From Stercorarius parasiticus (lineage: Eukaryota; Chordata; Aves; Charadriiformes; Stercorariidae), in NCBI GenBank assembly GCA_013396915.1, contig VWZL01000584.1, forward strand, positions 192,409 to 256,408: DNA of 64,000 nt. The letters are read 5' to 3'. Positions 13,811-24,400 of the stretch are shown one piece after another. The notes under the pieces were generated by a model. That model was not told the DNA's origin. It made no database searches and saw only the letters and a program-made list of their open reading frames with translations. The position numbers and the translations under genes were made by a program. The stretch's first letter is position 1. Every line of letters starts with the position of its first letter.

Positions 13811-15691
13811 TGTTTTAACATTAAAAGTATTTAATATCTAACCTATATGCTTGTACTGTAATACATATCGGGGGTGATAAGAATCTTGTTATTTTGTATC
13901 TTTTATTTGCAATAGTTACGCTAGTAGCAGACTAAAAAAATCTGTCAAAGCAAAAAGAAATCAGAAATTCTAAGAGATGATAGGGTTAGCTGAAAAAGGG
14001 TTGCCCATCTGCCTTCAGACTGAAACTCAGAAAGGAGGGACAAAGAGCAAACTAGCAAGTGGCAACAGCAAAAGGAAGCCCCCTAGCAGAGAAATGAGTA
14101 AGGGAAACTGACTTCCCCATATACATATGGAAGCAGTATAAAATAGCAGTTACTATTTTACAACAAAGATGCAAAGTAAAAAATTAAAAAAAAAATTTTA
14201 AAGCCTTTATGCAGGTCCCAGTGAGAATTCTTTCGGTGTTGCTACTTAACGTGGTATTTGTGTTGCAGTCTCATTCTAACAGGAACTGTACTTCCTTTAT
14301 CACAAGGGCAATATATAAAATGTAAATGCAATGTATATATAGATACGTAACATAAAGATTAAGGCGGCTTTTCACAGCAGGTCTTCTGGTTACAAACGGG
14401 TACCTAATGTTCACTTATGTATAAGACACAAAAGGAGCATACATTTTCTGAAGTTAATTGTAGGTTGGGCTGATAATTCTGACCTCTCTGATTCTTCATT
14501 TCAGGCTGTTAACTTCCTTTATCCAGACTGGTATTTCCCTTCGGTCATAAACATAGTTGAGGCTCACACTATCTAACTTCAAGCTCTACCAATCTCAGTG
14601 CCAGTGGTAGGAGGGCAAGATCTCTTCTATTGCTAGTAGACCTTCTGAGAGCTAATTGTTAGGTGACACGAGAAGTCCTTCAGAAGAACTCATCTTCCTC
14701 CTCCACTGAGTCTGTACAGAGCCCCTCCTGACCTACATGCCTAAAGTTCATTTGTAGTTTTGCCTTTTTATTTTCCTCAGAGGTGAGTTTTAGCCTAAAA
14801 TCTAAAATAAACAAGTATATTACTGCCACCACCTTGAGTACTTTCAAGGACCCTTTCAGTACACATTATTATACTCCTATACACTATAGGAATCACTAAA
14901 CCAGGATTTTGTTCAAACAAAATTCTAATGGCTTTACTGAGAAAAGCCTTTTGCCCTGTGGGTTTGCTATATATATTTTTTATTTTGAAAATTTCTCTTT
15001 TCAACCAGATGGTTTATTTTAATTATTTCTTATCACAGAGACATCTTTGTCATAAAGTACTTCTAGAACAGATGAGCACAATTATATAAATGCTTTTGTT
15101 TACAGGATTACTAAAAGAATTACTATTTCACAGGGGAAGTGCTGTTGTAATTTTATCTTTAATTTTTCCAACATCCTTGACATTTAAAGACGGTTTTAAT
15201 ATTATTATTGAATTGCAAAAGAGGAAAGTGTTGAATTTGTATTGATTTTACATGTGTGCTTACACTCAGAAAGATGGCATTTCAAAACCTTTTCTAAATG
15301 TAAGTTTTCTCTTTTATAGTAAACAATAGAGAATACTGTTGATGCCAGTGTTTGACTATAGAAGGAAAAATGTTACCTTGCATCACAAAGTACTAAAGAA
15401 TTTAAAAATGTATTTGCCTTCCATTTGTCTCTATGGACTACAAGTCTTGATGCCACCTAGTAAGTTCAGAGAATTTGACTATACAAGCACTGAGTCTTTA
15501 ACAAGAACAACCTTCGTACTGAAGGTTTTCATTTTCTTCTGTGATGCAAAGCATAAAAACATAGAAAAGATAACTCGAATATGTAAATGTTTGTCACACA
15601 AGGTCAAAATCATGCCAAGTTTTGATAGGCTTTGTAATTCTGAAGTTTCTTGCTAAACAGAAACAATAATTCAAGGTGAGCAGTAGAAACT

Positions 15692-15709
15692 AAAAAAAAA
15701 AAAAAAAAA
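15692..15709. repeat. Poly-A run (18 A)
   Basis: Eighteen consecutive A residues followed by a CAAACC stretch. Such A-rich to (AACC)-like transitions recur in this window (about 29790-29822 and 43239-43268) and look like slippage-derived simple sequence. No retroposon body is recognisable upstream. Confidence 0.85.
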
Positions 15710-16418
15710 CCAAACCAGAATGATAATGTCCAAAGGAGTCTGGACATACATTTTGTAGGTTTCATTACAAAACAGTTATTTTTACTTCAGATGCTGTCCT
15801 GCCCTGACCTACAGGTAGTTGAGACTTTTTTGATCTGAAGATCAAAATCAGGATCTAAAATTCATTGATGCCTGATTATTTGGGTAGGATTTTTTTTTAA
15901 TAAACAAGTTTTTCGTTAGAACTAGGCTAAAGCCATCAAAGGAATCTCTATCATTGTAATTTATTATGAGATACGGTGCAACTTCAGTATTGGGTTTTTT
16001 ACTACTTAATGGCTCGAATATGTGCACAATTTTGTGAGCAAAATAAGCCAATATCTTCCAGAAGGAAAACTGCTAATGTACACTACTTCATGGTCTCTAT
16101 ACGACAGCATGTAGAGCTTTACAAGAACATTTCCTGAAGCATCCAAATCAATTCACCTTATCCAAGATAATTCAGCGACAGCCGCTTACCACTCCACCAA
16201 ATAACCAGAAGGTATTAGTTTATTTTGACATGTCAAATGTAAAAATAGATACAGCTGATGTGATCTCACATGGGATACGTAGTGTACATTACTGTAAATT
16301 GCTACCAGAATTAATTGGTGAGAACAGGAAAAAACCCCACCACCTTACATTAGAGTGCATGATGCTTCAAAATACAACGTCAGGACAGTTTATTGTAAAG
16401 AAAGAAAATAATAAATAA

Positions 16419-16820
16419 TCACACGGCAACTCCCTTACCCTGAGCACACCCTGAAGGAAGCTGAGGCCTACCAGTCCGCAGCCACCTGGGGGAAGGTTTC
16501 GCTGAGGAGAGGACAGAACTCGGGGCAGGTTTCGCTGAGGAGAGGACAGAACTCGGGGAAGGTTTCGCTGAGGAGAGGACAGAACTCGGGGCAGGTTTCG
16601 CTGAGGAGAGGACAGAACTCGGGGAAGGTTTCGCTGAGGAGAGGACAGAACTCGGGGCAGGTTTCGCTGAGGACGGGGCAGAGCCCAGGGCAGGTTTCTC
16701 TGAGGAGAGGACAGAACTCGGGGCAGGTTTCGCTGAGGACCGGGCAGAGCCCGGGACCGAGGCCGCGGTGCGGTGTCGCTGACGGAAAAAGGCGTGAAGC
16801 GGCCGGGGAGGGGCAGTCAC
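16419..16820 (-). other. Open frame across the minisatellite (11-residue repeats), probably not a gene
   Basis: The minus strand is open for about 133 codons, with an 11-residue periodic, proline- and serine-rich translation imposed by the 33-bp DNA repeat. It begins at a GTG rather than an ATG and no ATG lies in frame upstream within the island. The putative minus-strand donor at 16438 falls inside its end. A 33-bp array with no stop in one unit stays open automatically, so openness is not evidence of coding. It could be part of an untranslated or non-coding first exon. Confidence 0.2.
16491..16754. repeat. 33-bp GC-rich minisatellite, 8 units
   Basis: Eight head-to-tail 33-bp units begin at 16491, 16524, 16557, 16590, 16623, 16656, 16689 and 16722. 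Units alternate between GGAAGG and GGCAGG openings over the first six, so the array has a 66-bp higher-order period. The last three units carry other substitutions, two of them sharing a GGGCAGAGCCC variant in the second half. Because 33 is divisible by three, every frame is periodic. The minus strand stays open across the array and reads as an 11-residue Ser/Ala/Lys/Pro-rich repeat. The array forms the left part of the CpG island and is likely to vary in length between individuals. Confidence 0.95.
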
Positions 16821-16932
16821 GCGCCGCCCGGGGACCGCCGGGAGGGGCCCGCCGCGTGCGGGGCTGTGACGGACGGGGCGGCGGGGAGCAGGACGCAGCG
16901 GGGACCGGGGTCGGGCCGGCTGTCAGCCCCAG
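16755..16932 (+). ncRNA. Candidate untranslated first exon with strong splice donor
   Basis: Just right of the minisatellite, a very GC-rich segment ends in the sequence CCCCAG followed by GTAAGG, a near-perfect vertebrate 5' splice site (exon end 16932). It contains no ATG, so it would be a 5' untranslated exon of a coding gene or the first exon of a long non-coding RNA. The 5' boundary is arbitrary because the transcription start cannot be read from the sequence. No convincing second exon was found. The segment at 17922-18018, ending before a GTAGGT, is one untested possibility. Confidence 0.4.
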
Positions 16933-17110
16933 GTAAGGCTCGGCAAGGGCAGTCGGTCGTACGGCAGAAGGCGGCTCTTCTCGGGGGCTAGGGCGGGCGC
17001 GGCCTGGCGAGGCGAGCGGGGCAGTGGGCGTCGTAGGGCGAGGCTGCTGCTGGCTGTGGTACCGGCTGTGAGGAGAGCAGCTTCTGAGGTGCTGCTGCGC
17101 TGGTTTTGTT

Positions 17111-20100
17111 CTCTAGAAGGTTTTGTTTTGTTGTTTGTTTTTTTTTTTCTAAAAAAGAAACAGCTACAACTAATAAAAGCTAAAACAGGGTGCTTTTTGA
17201 GGAACAAAGACGTAGGTGGCTATGCAGGTTTTATTATCAAAGTGATTTCATCTTTTGAAAAAGATTGAGACAATGCTATTGAGCAAAGTAGCGATTATAT
17301 TATTAGGAGAATTTATTTCATTATTTGGACCAATGTTACCCATGTGGCATTGGGCGTTACTTGCTGGTGGTGGTGTCAGAGGGCGGTTGTGTGTCCTGGT
17401 GTCACACCGAGCTTGCTGCCAAGTGCTGCGTCACTCTGATGTGTTGTGTCAGCACCAACACCATTCCTAGAGGACATGGCCTTGTCTCTCTTGCTTTCAC
17501 CAGTGTTCCACTGAGCCGAGGGCTGGCATTTAGGGGAAGAGAAGCCTTGTTGTGTAACCCTGTTGGATGGGGGGCTACAAGAAGTTGAAGTTAGGGGTCT
17601 TCATCTTGAATTGTCGCTATGGTGAATGGAAAACCAAAAAGTGACTCTTTACTAGTGTGAACTGACAGTGAAGTAGAAGATTTAAGCAGTTAGAAAATGA
17701 AAATATTTCTGGCCTTATAGATGGCAGTGATTCCTAAGGGCTTAGGTCTGCTGTATAAATCCTCTGCTAATGTGATAGTCTGTCAAAGACTTTTTTTTGG
17801 TCCAATTACTACGTATTTATATGAAATAAGGATAACAATCTGATTTAGTATGCATTGTTGGCAAGCGCTAAAAATGCAGCTTGTACATCTACTTCTTTTT
17901 AACGTTCCTCTAACTTTAAAGCTCTCAAGAGTCATGTGGAAGGAAGGAAAGGAAGGAACCAGTGGGACATTTTTTGGACGTGAGGAGAGTATTCTGATTG
18001 AGGTGGGCCTGTTTTTAAAGGTAGGTTTTACAAAGTTTTCCAAGTCTGGAATCAAAAGCAATTGCTTGAAGGGCTGCTGACTAACGGGCTTCATGTACAT
18101 TGCTCTAATCAGTGAGAGTGCAAGTGGTGATTAAAGCTCAGTGTTTCTGAGAGTTATGTTGCCATACTTTCTCAGGCAGACCAACATGCCAGAACTGTGG
18201 CCAGAGGAGCATGTCGACAGCCAATATCCGTAGTTGCGTAACATGGCAGACACTGTCTGATCAAAATTTTTGAAGAAATATAGTCAAGAGCAGGTCTGCT
18301 CTCCTTTCCAAAGCCCTAATGAGCAAATGTAACTGTTACAGTACATAAAATATTAGGCCCTTTCAGTGAAGCTAATGTCAAAACTGAATATTTAATAATG
18401 TATTTTCTTTTTTGCATAGCTTAAAGAAAGATATTGCTGAATATAAATCTACAGAGATGAAAGTGCCAATAGTTAGTGTTTTTCAGACACTAAAGGCTAG
18501 GTATTAGAGACCTGTCCTGTTTTTTGTTCTCCTCACAAATACAGCTAGTATAGTTTGCACAAAATGGAGATCAGGTCTCCATAGCCTGATCCAATTCCTT
18601 TTGAAGTCCTTTGCATGCTGTCTGAGTTTAAGTGGCAATAGGACCTCAAAATCACTTACCACCTAGGTGAATCCTCTTTGGAGCATTGATTTCCCCAAGA
18701 TCAATTATTATCTTTTAATTTTTTTTTTAAGTACCTGAGGACTCTTAACGTTTTTTTTTTCTTTTCCATCACCAAAGTGGGTATGGAATGAAAGTGAAAA
18801 TGGGGATGAGGAAGCAGGCTTTAAAAGGAAGCAATTAGAAATGGTTTGTATGGCATGCAGAAGGGTTTTCAAAGTGTAATAAGTATTTTGAAGGAATAAG
18901 CAACATAATTCTCAAGTGTGGCTGCACTGCAAAAAAGCTAAGAGATTAGTTAATCTTTAATCATTCCCATGTCAATTTAGAATTGCTCCCTCTATGCTGA
19001 GGAGACTTTTAAAATAGGACATCTGCCACAAATTCTCCTTGGAGAACTAGTTCATGCACTAATCAATTTCCTCTTTCACCACACGTGTTCCTCTGAAAAA
19101 TTTACCCACAATATCAGTCAGATTCAGATAGTCGAAGTAACAGGACTTTCTTTTGTCATTAATAATACAGATGATGATTCACTGAATAAATTAGAGAGTC
19201 CTGGAAACCAACGTAAATGAAAAAGAAAAACCCTATTGTTCTCTCAAATAAAGCTAGAGAAATTATAGTCAAAAGAAGCAGGCACCTCACTAATGAAAAA
19301 ATGTAAAAAGAAATATACAGCTTGACAGTCTCCTGTACGATATGTTTTTAATTCATTTCTTGTTCCTTGGACAAGGTGATAACAGTGTTCCAGTTTAATC
19401 CAATAACCTATCTCCAAAATGATCAGTGTTCTTATTTCAAGCCTTCGTTCCTTTCTGCTTTGATTCAGCTCATATGGTTCCTACCCTTTGATTCTGTGCT
19501 CACCTTTTCTCCATGCAACTTGACCTTTTGCAGCTTTTCTCCCCCCTCCTATTTGCCACACTCCCTTTCTCCTCTCTCTTTCATCTTTCCATACATATTA
19601 ACTCAGCAGGATTTTTGCTCTAACCTTAATTTTTCTGCATCCCAAAGCTTCACAGCTAAAAGGTTGCTGCTAATCCTCTTTCTATTTCTCTTTCTTTATA
19701 GTGTATTTTATTCATCCACTTTCATTTCCAGAAATACTTTGTATACATAGACATTTACTCAGACTTGTGTATTCTCCAGACGAAACCATTTTTCTAAGCC
19801 ATTTTTAATGCATTTTGAGGATCACCAGAGGTGACAAATGTAGAACCATATCTGTATGAGGAAAATTCTTATATTTAGTACAGCATTAAAATTGTACAAT
19901 ACTGAGAAAAAATTGCATCCCAGCCATCAGGCAGAGGAAATCACTTCTGTTTACCGTAGATGAGAAAGGGAGATCCTGCTATCCTTCCAAATCAGTCACA
20001 AAATCAAGTGGACAGCATTTGGATGAAAGCGTCAGGTTTTCAGTACGCTAAACTCTATTAGGCTAATTCTGCAGATCAGCTTGCCTGAATCTGGAGGTTG

Positions 20101-23100
20101 GTTAGAGGGCAAAGGTGCTTAAAACTATTTTAATGTGGCACAGTTCTAGGGCCAAGAAGCACTACCTCTTCATGACAACTTTAAGGTAAAAGGCTTGCAG
20201 AAGTCTCCTTTGAACCCGCAGGCACTGTAGTTTTATTCACAGTTACAGATGGGCTAGGCAGAATAGTCCTTGAGGAAGAACTCTAGGAAAAAGCAAAGCT
20301 AGAGCAGAAGTTAGAGCTTTTTGCACAGATGGCCACCTCCATAGTAAAGAGAACAATCCATGGGAGAGGATTAGCTTTGACCTTTTTCAGCATGAAGGGT
20401 AGCGCTTGGAGAAGGCTAGGAAGGATGTTTCCACAGTACCAAATAGTCTGTGTGTTTGCATTTTTTTTAATATACTATTAATGGAGAAAATGTTGGAGAA
20501 AATATTTTCTCTTCTATGGAAACTCACTCTCCTGGAATTCAAAGAATATTTATTGGCACTAACACTTCATTTTTAGTTAGTTTTTATTTTTTTTTTTAGT
20601 TGAATTTATTAATCATTTTGAAAAAGAGAGATGTTAATGATCTGCATAAAATTCATACACTTACTTGCATTAAAACAAACCATCCAGCTAGGATATGGCT
20701 GTGTAAATTCTCTGAGATTGTAAAATTTAATGCAATAAAATAAATGCAATAGAAATTGTTGTTTAAAAAGTGTTAGAACATGTTCTAAAGAAATGAGTTG
20801 TGTGGAATCCTCTACCCACTGAAGTGAAAAAGCAAAATTCACATTGATGTCAATGAGATGATGGTTCTGTCCCATTCACAACAGGGATTTCAGCGTCCCC
20901 CTCAAGTGGTCTTTCTCACTAAAAGTTTTGACACCATGGAAGACAAAAAATTACTGTCTTTTTCCATTATTAGGAACTATTTACCAGATGCCGAAGGATT
21001 GGATTCTTAGCTAATGAAATTCACTTGCTCCCTGAGAGGACACTAAGATTGTCAATGCATGCATGGGGCACTTTGCCAGGGGTGGAGGTTTAAAAAAAAA
21101 AATAAAAAAAAAAAATAAGAGAGAGACTGGGGTTTTTTGAAGAATGTTCTATCAATTCCATTTGATTGTAAGTGGGACAGACAGGGCATTGTTCTGTGAA
21201 GTCTGATGCAAAACACCTGCAGAGTACTCTGTCACAGAAGTCAATTTGCCTGCCAGTTTCCAAAGAAAAGCAATTTGAATTAAAGCTATCAGGTTTTGTA
21301 TCTCTTCTGATCTTTACACTTTACTTTTGCATTTAAGCATGTGCTTGTAAAACACAACGATATCACATGGCAAATTTTAATGTTAGGAAATAACTCCCCT
21401 TTCCATTATTTGCTGTCTCATCTTTTCGCCAAGACTCATATCTAATACCTTATTCAAAGACTTTACTTCAGAGGAAATACTAAATGTCTAAACCCCTGTG
21501 ACCCTCAAAAGTAGTGGTCCTAATATTTTTTTAAAAAAGTTCCTTCTAATAAGCTCCCGTTTGGTAAATGCATACTACCGTCTGTACTTTTAGAATAAAA
21601 GTAATACTGTCAGAAATAGTAAAGTAAGCCCAGATGACACCCATCCCTGCATGGGAGTACAAGGAATAACCACAAGAAAAAGCATTCGTTCTTTAGCTTT
21701 GTTTCATTAGGTAAAGATAGTTCTAGTCTCTGCTTTAGGTTGGGTAAATGAGAAGCTGTTGAAATGTGTTCAGACCCTTTCTCAGCGTTTTTCTAACATC
21801 TGGTGAAGATGGTCTTGTGATGGGAGATCCATCATGGGAGGGTGGTGGCAAGTCTCTTGGGGAAGGGGAGAGGAAACCTTCTAGAGTTTTTATTGAAGGT
21901 TTCCCTACATCTTCTTTCTGTAAGAAAGGAGAGAAGATTCTAGTATCTAAAATTTCAGTATCTTTTGTCCAGAAAAAATTTGATTCTCCAATAGATTTTT
22001 GCCAGGAACTCTTCAAGAATATATCTAAAGGCTTTCACATATCCATACCTAGGTGTTTTTCATGTTCTGAGACTAGTGTATGTAATGCATATGTATTTTT
22101 TTTCAGTAACCAAATGTTGAGCAAATGTTTGCCACGTTTTTCCTATGGACTTTTTACAGGGTTTAAAACATTGGGGCACTGAAAGAAATGTGTGTCTCAT
22201 ATTGCATGAAAATAGCTTTATAAAACCAGGCAGCAGATTTGTATGAGCAGAAAGGAAAGAATCATGGATGCATAATGCATTGTGAACGCTGCTCTTTATT
22301 GAAATAGTTAATATTAGTGTAGCACTTAGTCAAAGGTAATGCCTAGAAGTATTCTAATATAAATAGAAATGAATTTAAACTGGAATAAGTGACTAGAAAC
22401 ATTCTGAGATATAGAAGGCTAGAATTTGGATCAGTACAGTGATGGCTGGGTTTATATCTAGAGATGTGGGCCAGGGTAGATGATTAAAAATGAATGTTAG
22501 ACAGCATAGCAGCTGATGGCCAGATCTGTTCCTACTTTTTAGATTCTCTCTTTTTTCCTTTCAGGATACCTTTGACCTGCTAAATATAGTAACTTCTTCA
22601 GTATATCTGAGATGGAAATACTAACTTTGTAGATATTCCTTCTCAATGAAATTTGATGAAGAGATTTTTTTTTTTTTTCTTTCTTTGTTTTTCTCAGGCT
22701 CTGGAAAGCAATTCAATGCCCTTGTTTGATAGTGTTGTCATTAATTATTAGTTTCTCTTTTTCTAATAGGCTATTATAAAGTCAGTCTTAATATACAACA
22801 GAATAAAAAAAGCCCTCTCTAAGCTTGGAAATAAAAACTAAGACTAATGGTATTCCAGCCAGGGTATGAAATGTTAGTCTATGCTGGGTTAGAGGTCATT
22901 ACATAATCTGGTATGCAGCAAAACATGCTAGATTAGAATAGTATTTTCCTCCCCTTCCCAAATTTTATTTCTTAAAGCTGTTACTTTAGCTGGTAAGTCT
23001 AGATCATTTAAATGTTATTTGCTTCCACCAGCCGCACGTGGACAAATGCTCCTATTATTCTGCTGATACCCTGTGAACCTTTTGAAGCAAATTAAGGATG

Positions 23101-23850
23101 GCATTGATGATCTGTGGTGGTATTGAAAACCTGCAATTTTATTTTTTTTTTTTTTGTCCAGGTGTCTGTTTTACATGAGTCTAAGTAAGAACTACACAAA
23201 ATTACACGTTAACCTAAGTGCATTTAGGAATCAAGCTAACAGTGCTTGTGGGATGGCAATCTTATTCTGTGTGTTGTTTTTAGTATTTGAAAAGCTGATT
23301 CGGTACACACTGTCCCAGATTCCAGTTTCCTCTCTGCTATGCTAAAGGCTGCAAGGAAGTCAGTTTTCCCCCTCAGAAGAATATGTGGGTACTGTCATGG
23401 GCTATTGATCTAAGTTAGTAAAGACAGTCTGAATGCTGATGCTCAAAAAGCAGCATAAGATGATGGTGTTTCAATGGCCTAAAAATTGCTGCTTATTAGA
23501 AGAACTCTTAGAGCATCTAAGAGCACTGAGCATCTGTGAGACTGCTGAAATTGGAACTGTCCCAGATGGCCCTGATAAGAGCGATGGGTGAACGAAGTAT
23601 ATCAATGCCACCTGAAACACATCGATCCAATTACACAGGAGCAAGTGAAGTTCAGATGCAGCATAGGTTCTGTATCGGTTGCCATTTATATTTGAAGGGT
23701 TATTTTTGCCCTCTTCCTTTTTGAGTCTATTTTTGTGGAGGGGAAATTGAACATAAACGTAAGAGCTAGATAACGGGACCAAGCAGTGGAAGAAATCTTC
23801 TGTATTTGAGTACTCTAATATGGACTCCCTCCCTTTCAAGGGGTTTGTTT
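17111..23850. other. Island shore and AT-rich DNA, no gene recognised
   Basis: GC content falls gradually to about 17.6 kb and is AT-rich beyond. If the plus-strand first exon is real this is intron. There is a pyrimidine-rich tract at about 19430-19720. A 139-codon plus-strand frame at 21766-22182 is overlapped by a 94-codon minus-strand frame at 21735-22016; neither resembles a known protein. No interspersed repeat was recognised. Confidence 0.55.
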
Positions 23851-23859
23851 GAATCAACA

Positions 23860-24400
23860 CACATCTGCCGGGAAAAAACAGGATTATGCTATTATATCAA
23901 CACTGCTGAATGCACCATAACACCTGACGATATTTCTATCAAGTTGGACAGGGACAATGTAAGTGCCTGGATCTATTGGGCAGTCTTGCTATGCCACCCA
24001 AGCCTCCAGGGCATTTCACAGCAGTTTTACAAAAAGAATATTTCCATACCTAGCATACTGACAATTATTTTAATTTGTTTAAATTGGCATAGCCCTGTGG
24101 ACAGCTTATTTAAAAGCTACACGCACTATTATGTGTTCATTCCCTAAAGGTATTTTTACTGCAGGCACATTTGGCATTGAATTAATTATCATTCTAAAAT
24201 GTACTTTTGGAGTCAGCCTAGTTTAGCTGGATGAAAAAGCTTTGTGTGGAAGAAATGGTGATTAGAATTTGGGGTCCATAATGGTTTACAAATGTCAGCT
24301 CAATTAGTCACCTGTGGAAAGTGGGCCCATTCTCCTGAAATTAACTGAACTGAATCTTTAAATGGTATTAATTGAAACTGCTTATAGTTGTACTCACAAA
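23860..24400. promoter_or_regulatory. Candidate conserved non-coding element (enhancer-like)
   Basis: The segment combines homeodomain-type cores (ATTAATTA and TAATTAT-like near 24180, AATTAG near 24304, ATTAATT near 24367) with an E-box-like CACCTGTG near 24310 and little simple repeat. That texture is typical of vertebrate developmental enhancers. A plus-strand frame is open from 23806 to 24147, but a GTAAGT donor-like site at 23959 and the lack of a recognisable domain argue against coding. Conservation cannot be measured from one sequence, so this is inference from composition. Confidence 0.3.

Larger units (their letters stand above)
12770..16430. other. AT-rich DNA upstream of the CpG island, no gene recognised
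   Basis: This is AT-rich sequence with an 18-A run at 15692-15709 followed by a short CAAACC tract, and scattered TAAT-type motifs. The 105-codon plus-strand frame at 15339-15656 has no recognisable domain. If a minus-strand transcript leaves the CpG island, this would be its first intron, but no second exon could be identified. Confidence 0.55.
16430..17110. promoter_or_regulatory. CpG island, probable promoter (possibly bidirectional)
   Basis: Base composition switches abruptly from AT-rich to strongly GC-rich with dense CpG, in a window otherwise nearly devoid of CpG. Unmethylated CpG islands in vertebrates mark promoters. The island has a consensus donor on the plus strand (CAG|GTAAGG, GT at 16933-16934) and a reasonable donor on the minus strand (AGG|GTAAGG, GT at 16438-16437), so divergent transcription is possible. 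No TATA box is evident. Neither strand has an ATG between 16365 and 17221, so a first exon here would be untranslated or belong to a non-coding RNA. That this is a CpG island is direct observation. The promoter role and the divergence are inference. Confidence 0.8.

Noticed and set aside
19367..19750. 128-codon plus-strand frame
   Set aside because: It spans a pyrimidine-rich tract that lowers stop frequency and yields Ser/Phe/Leu/Pro-rich translation; not evidence of a gene.
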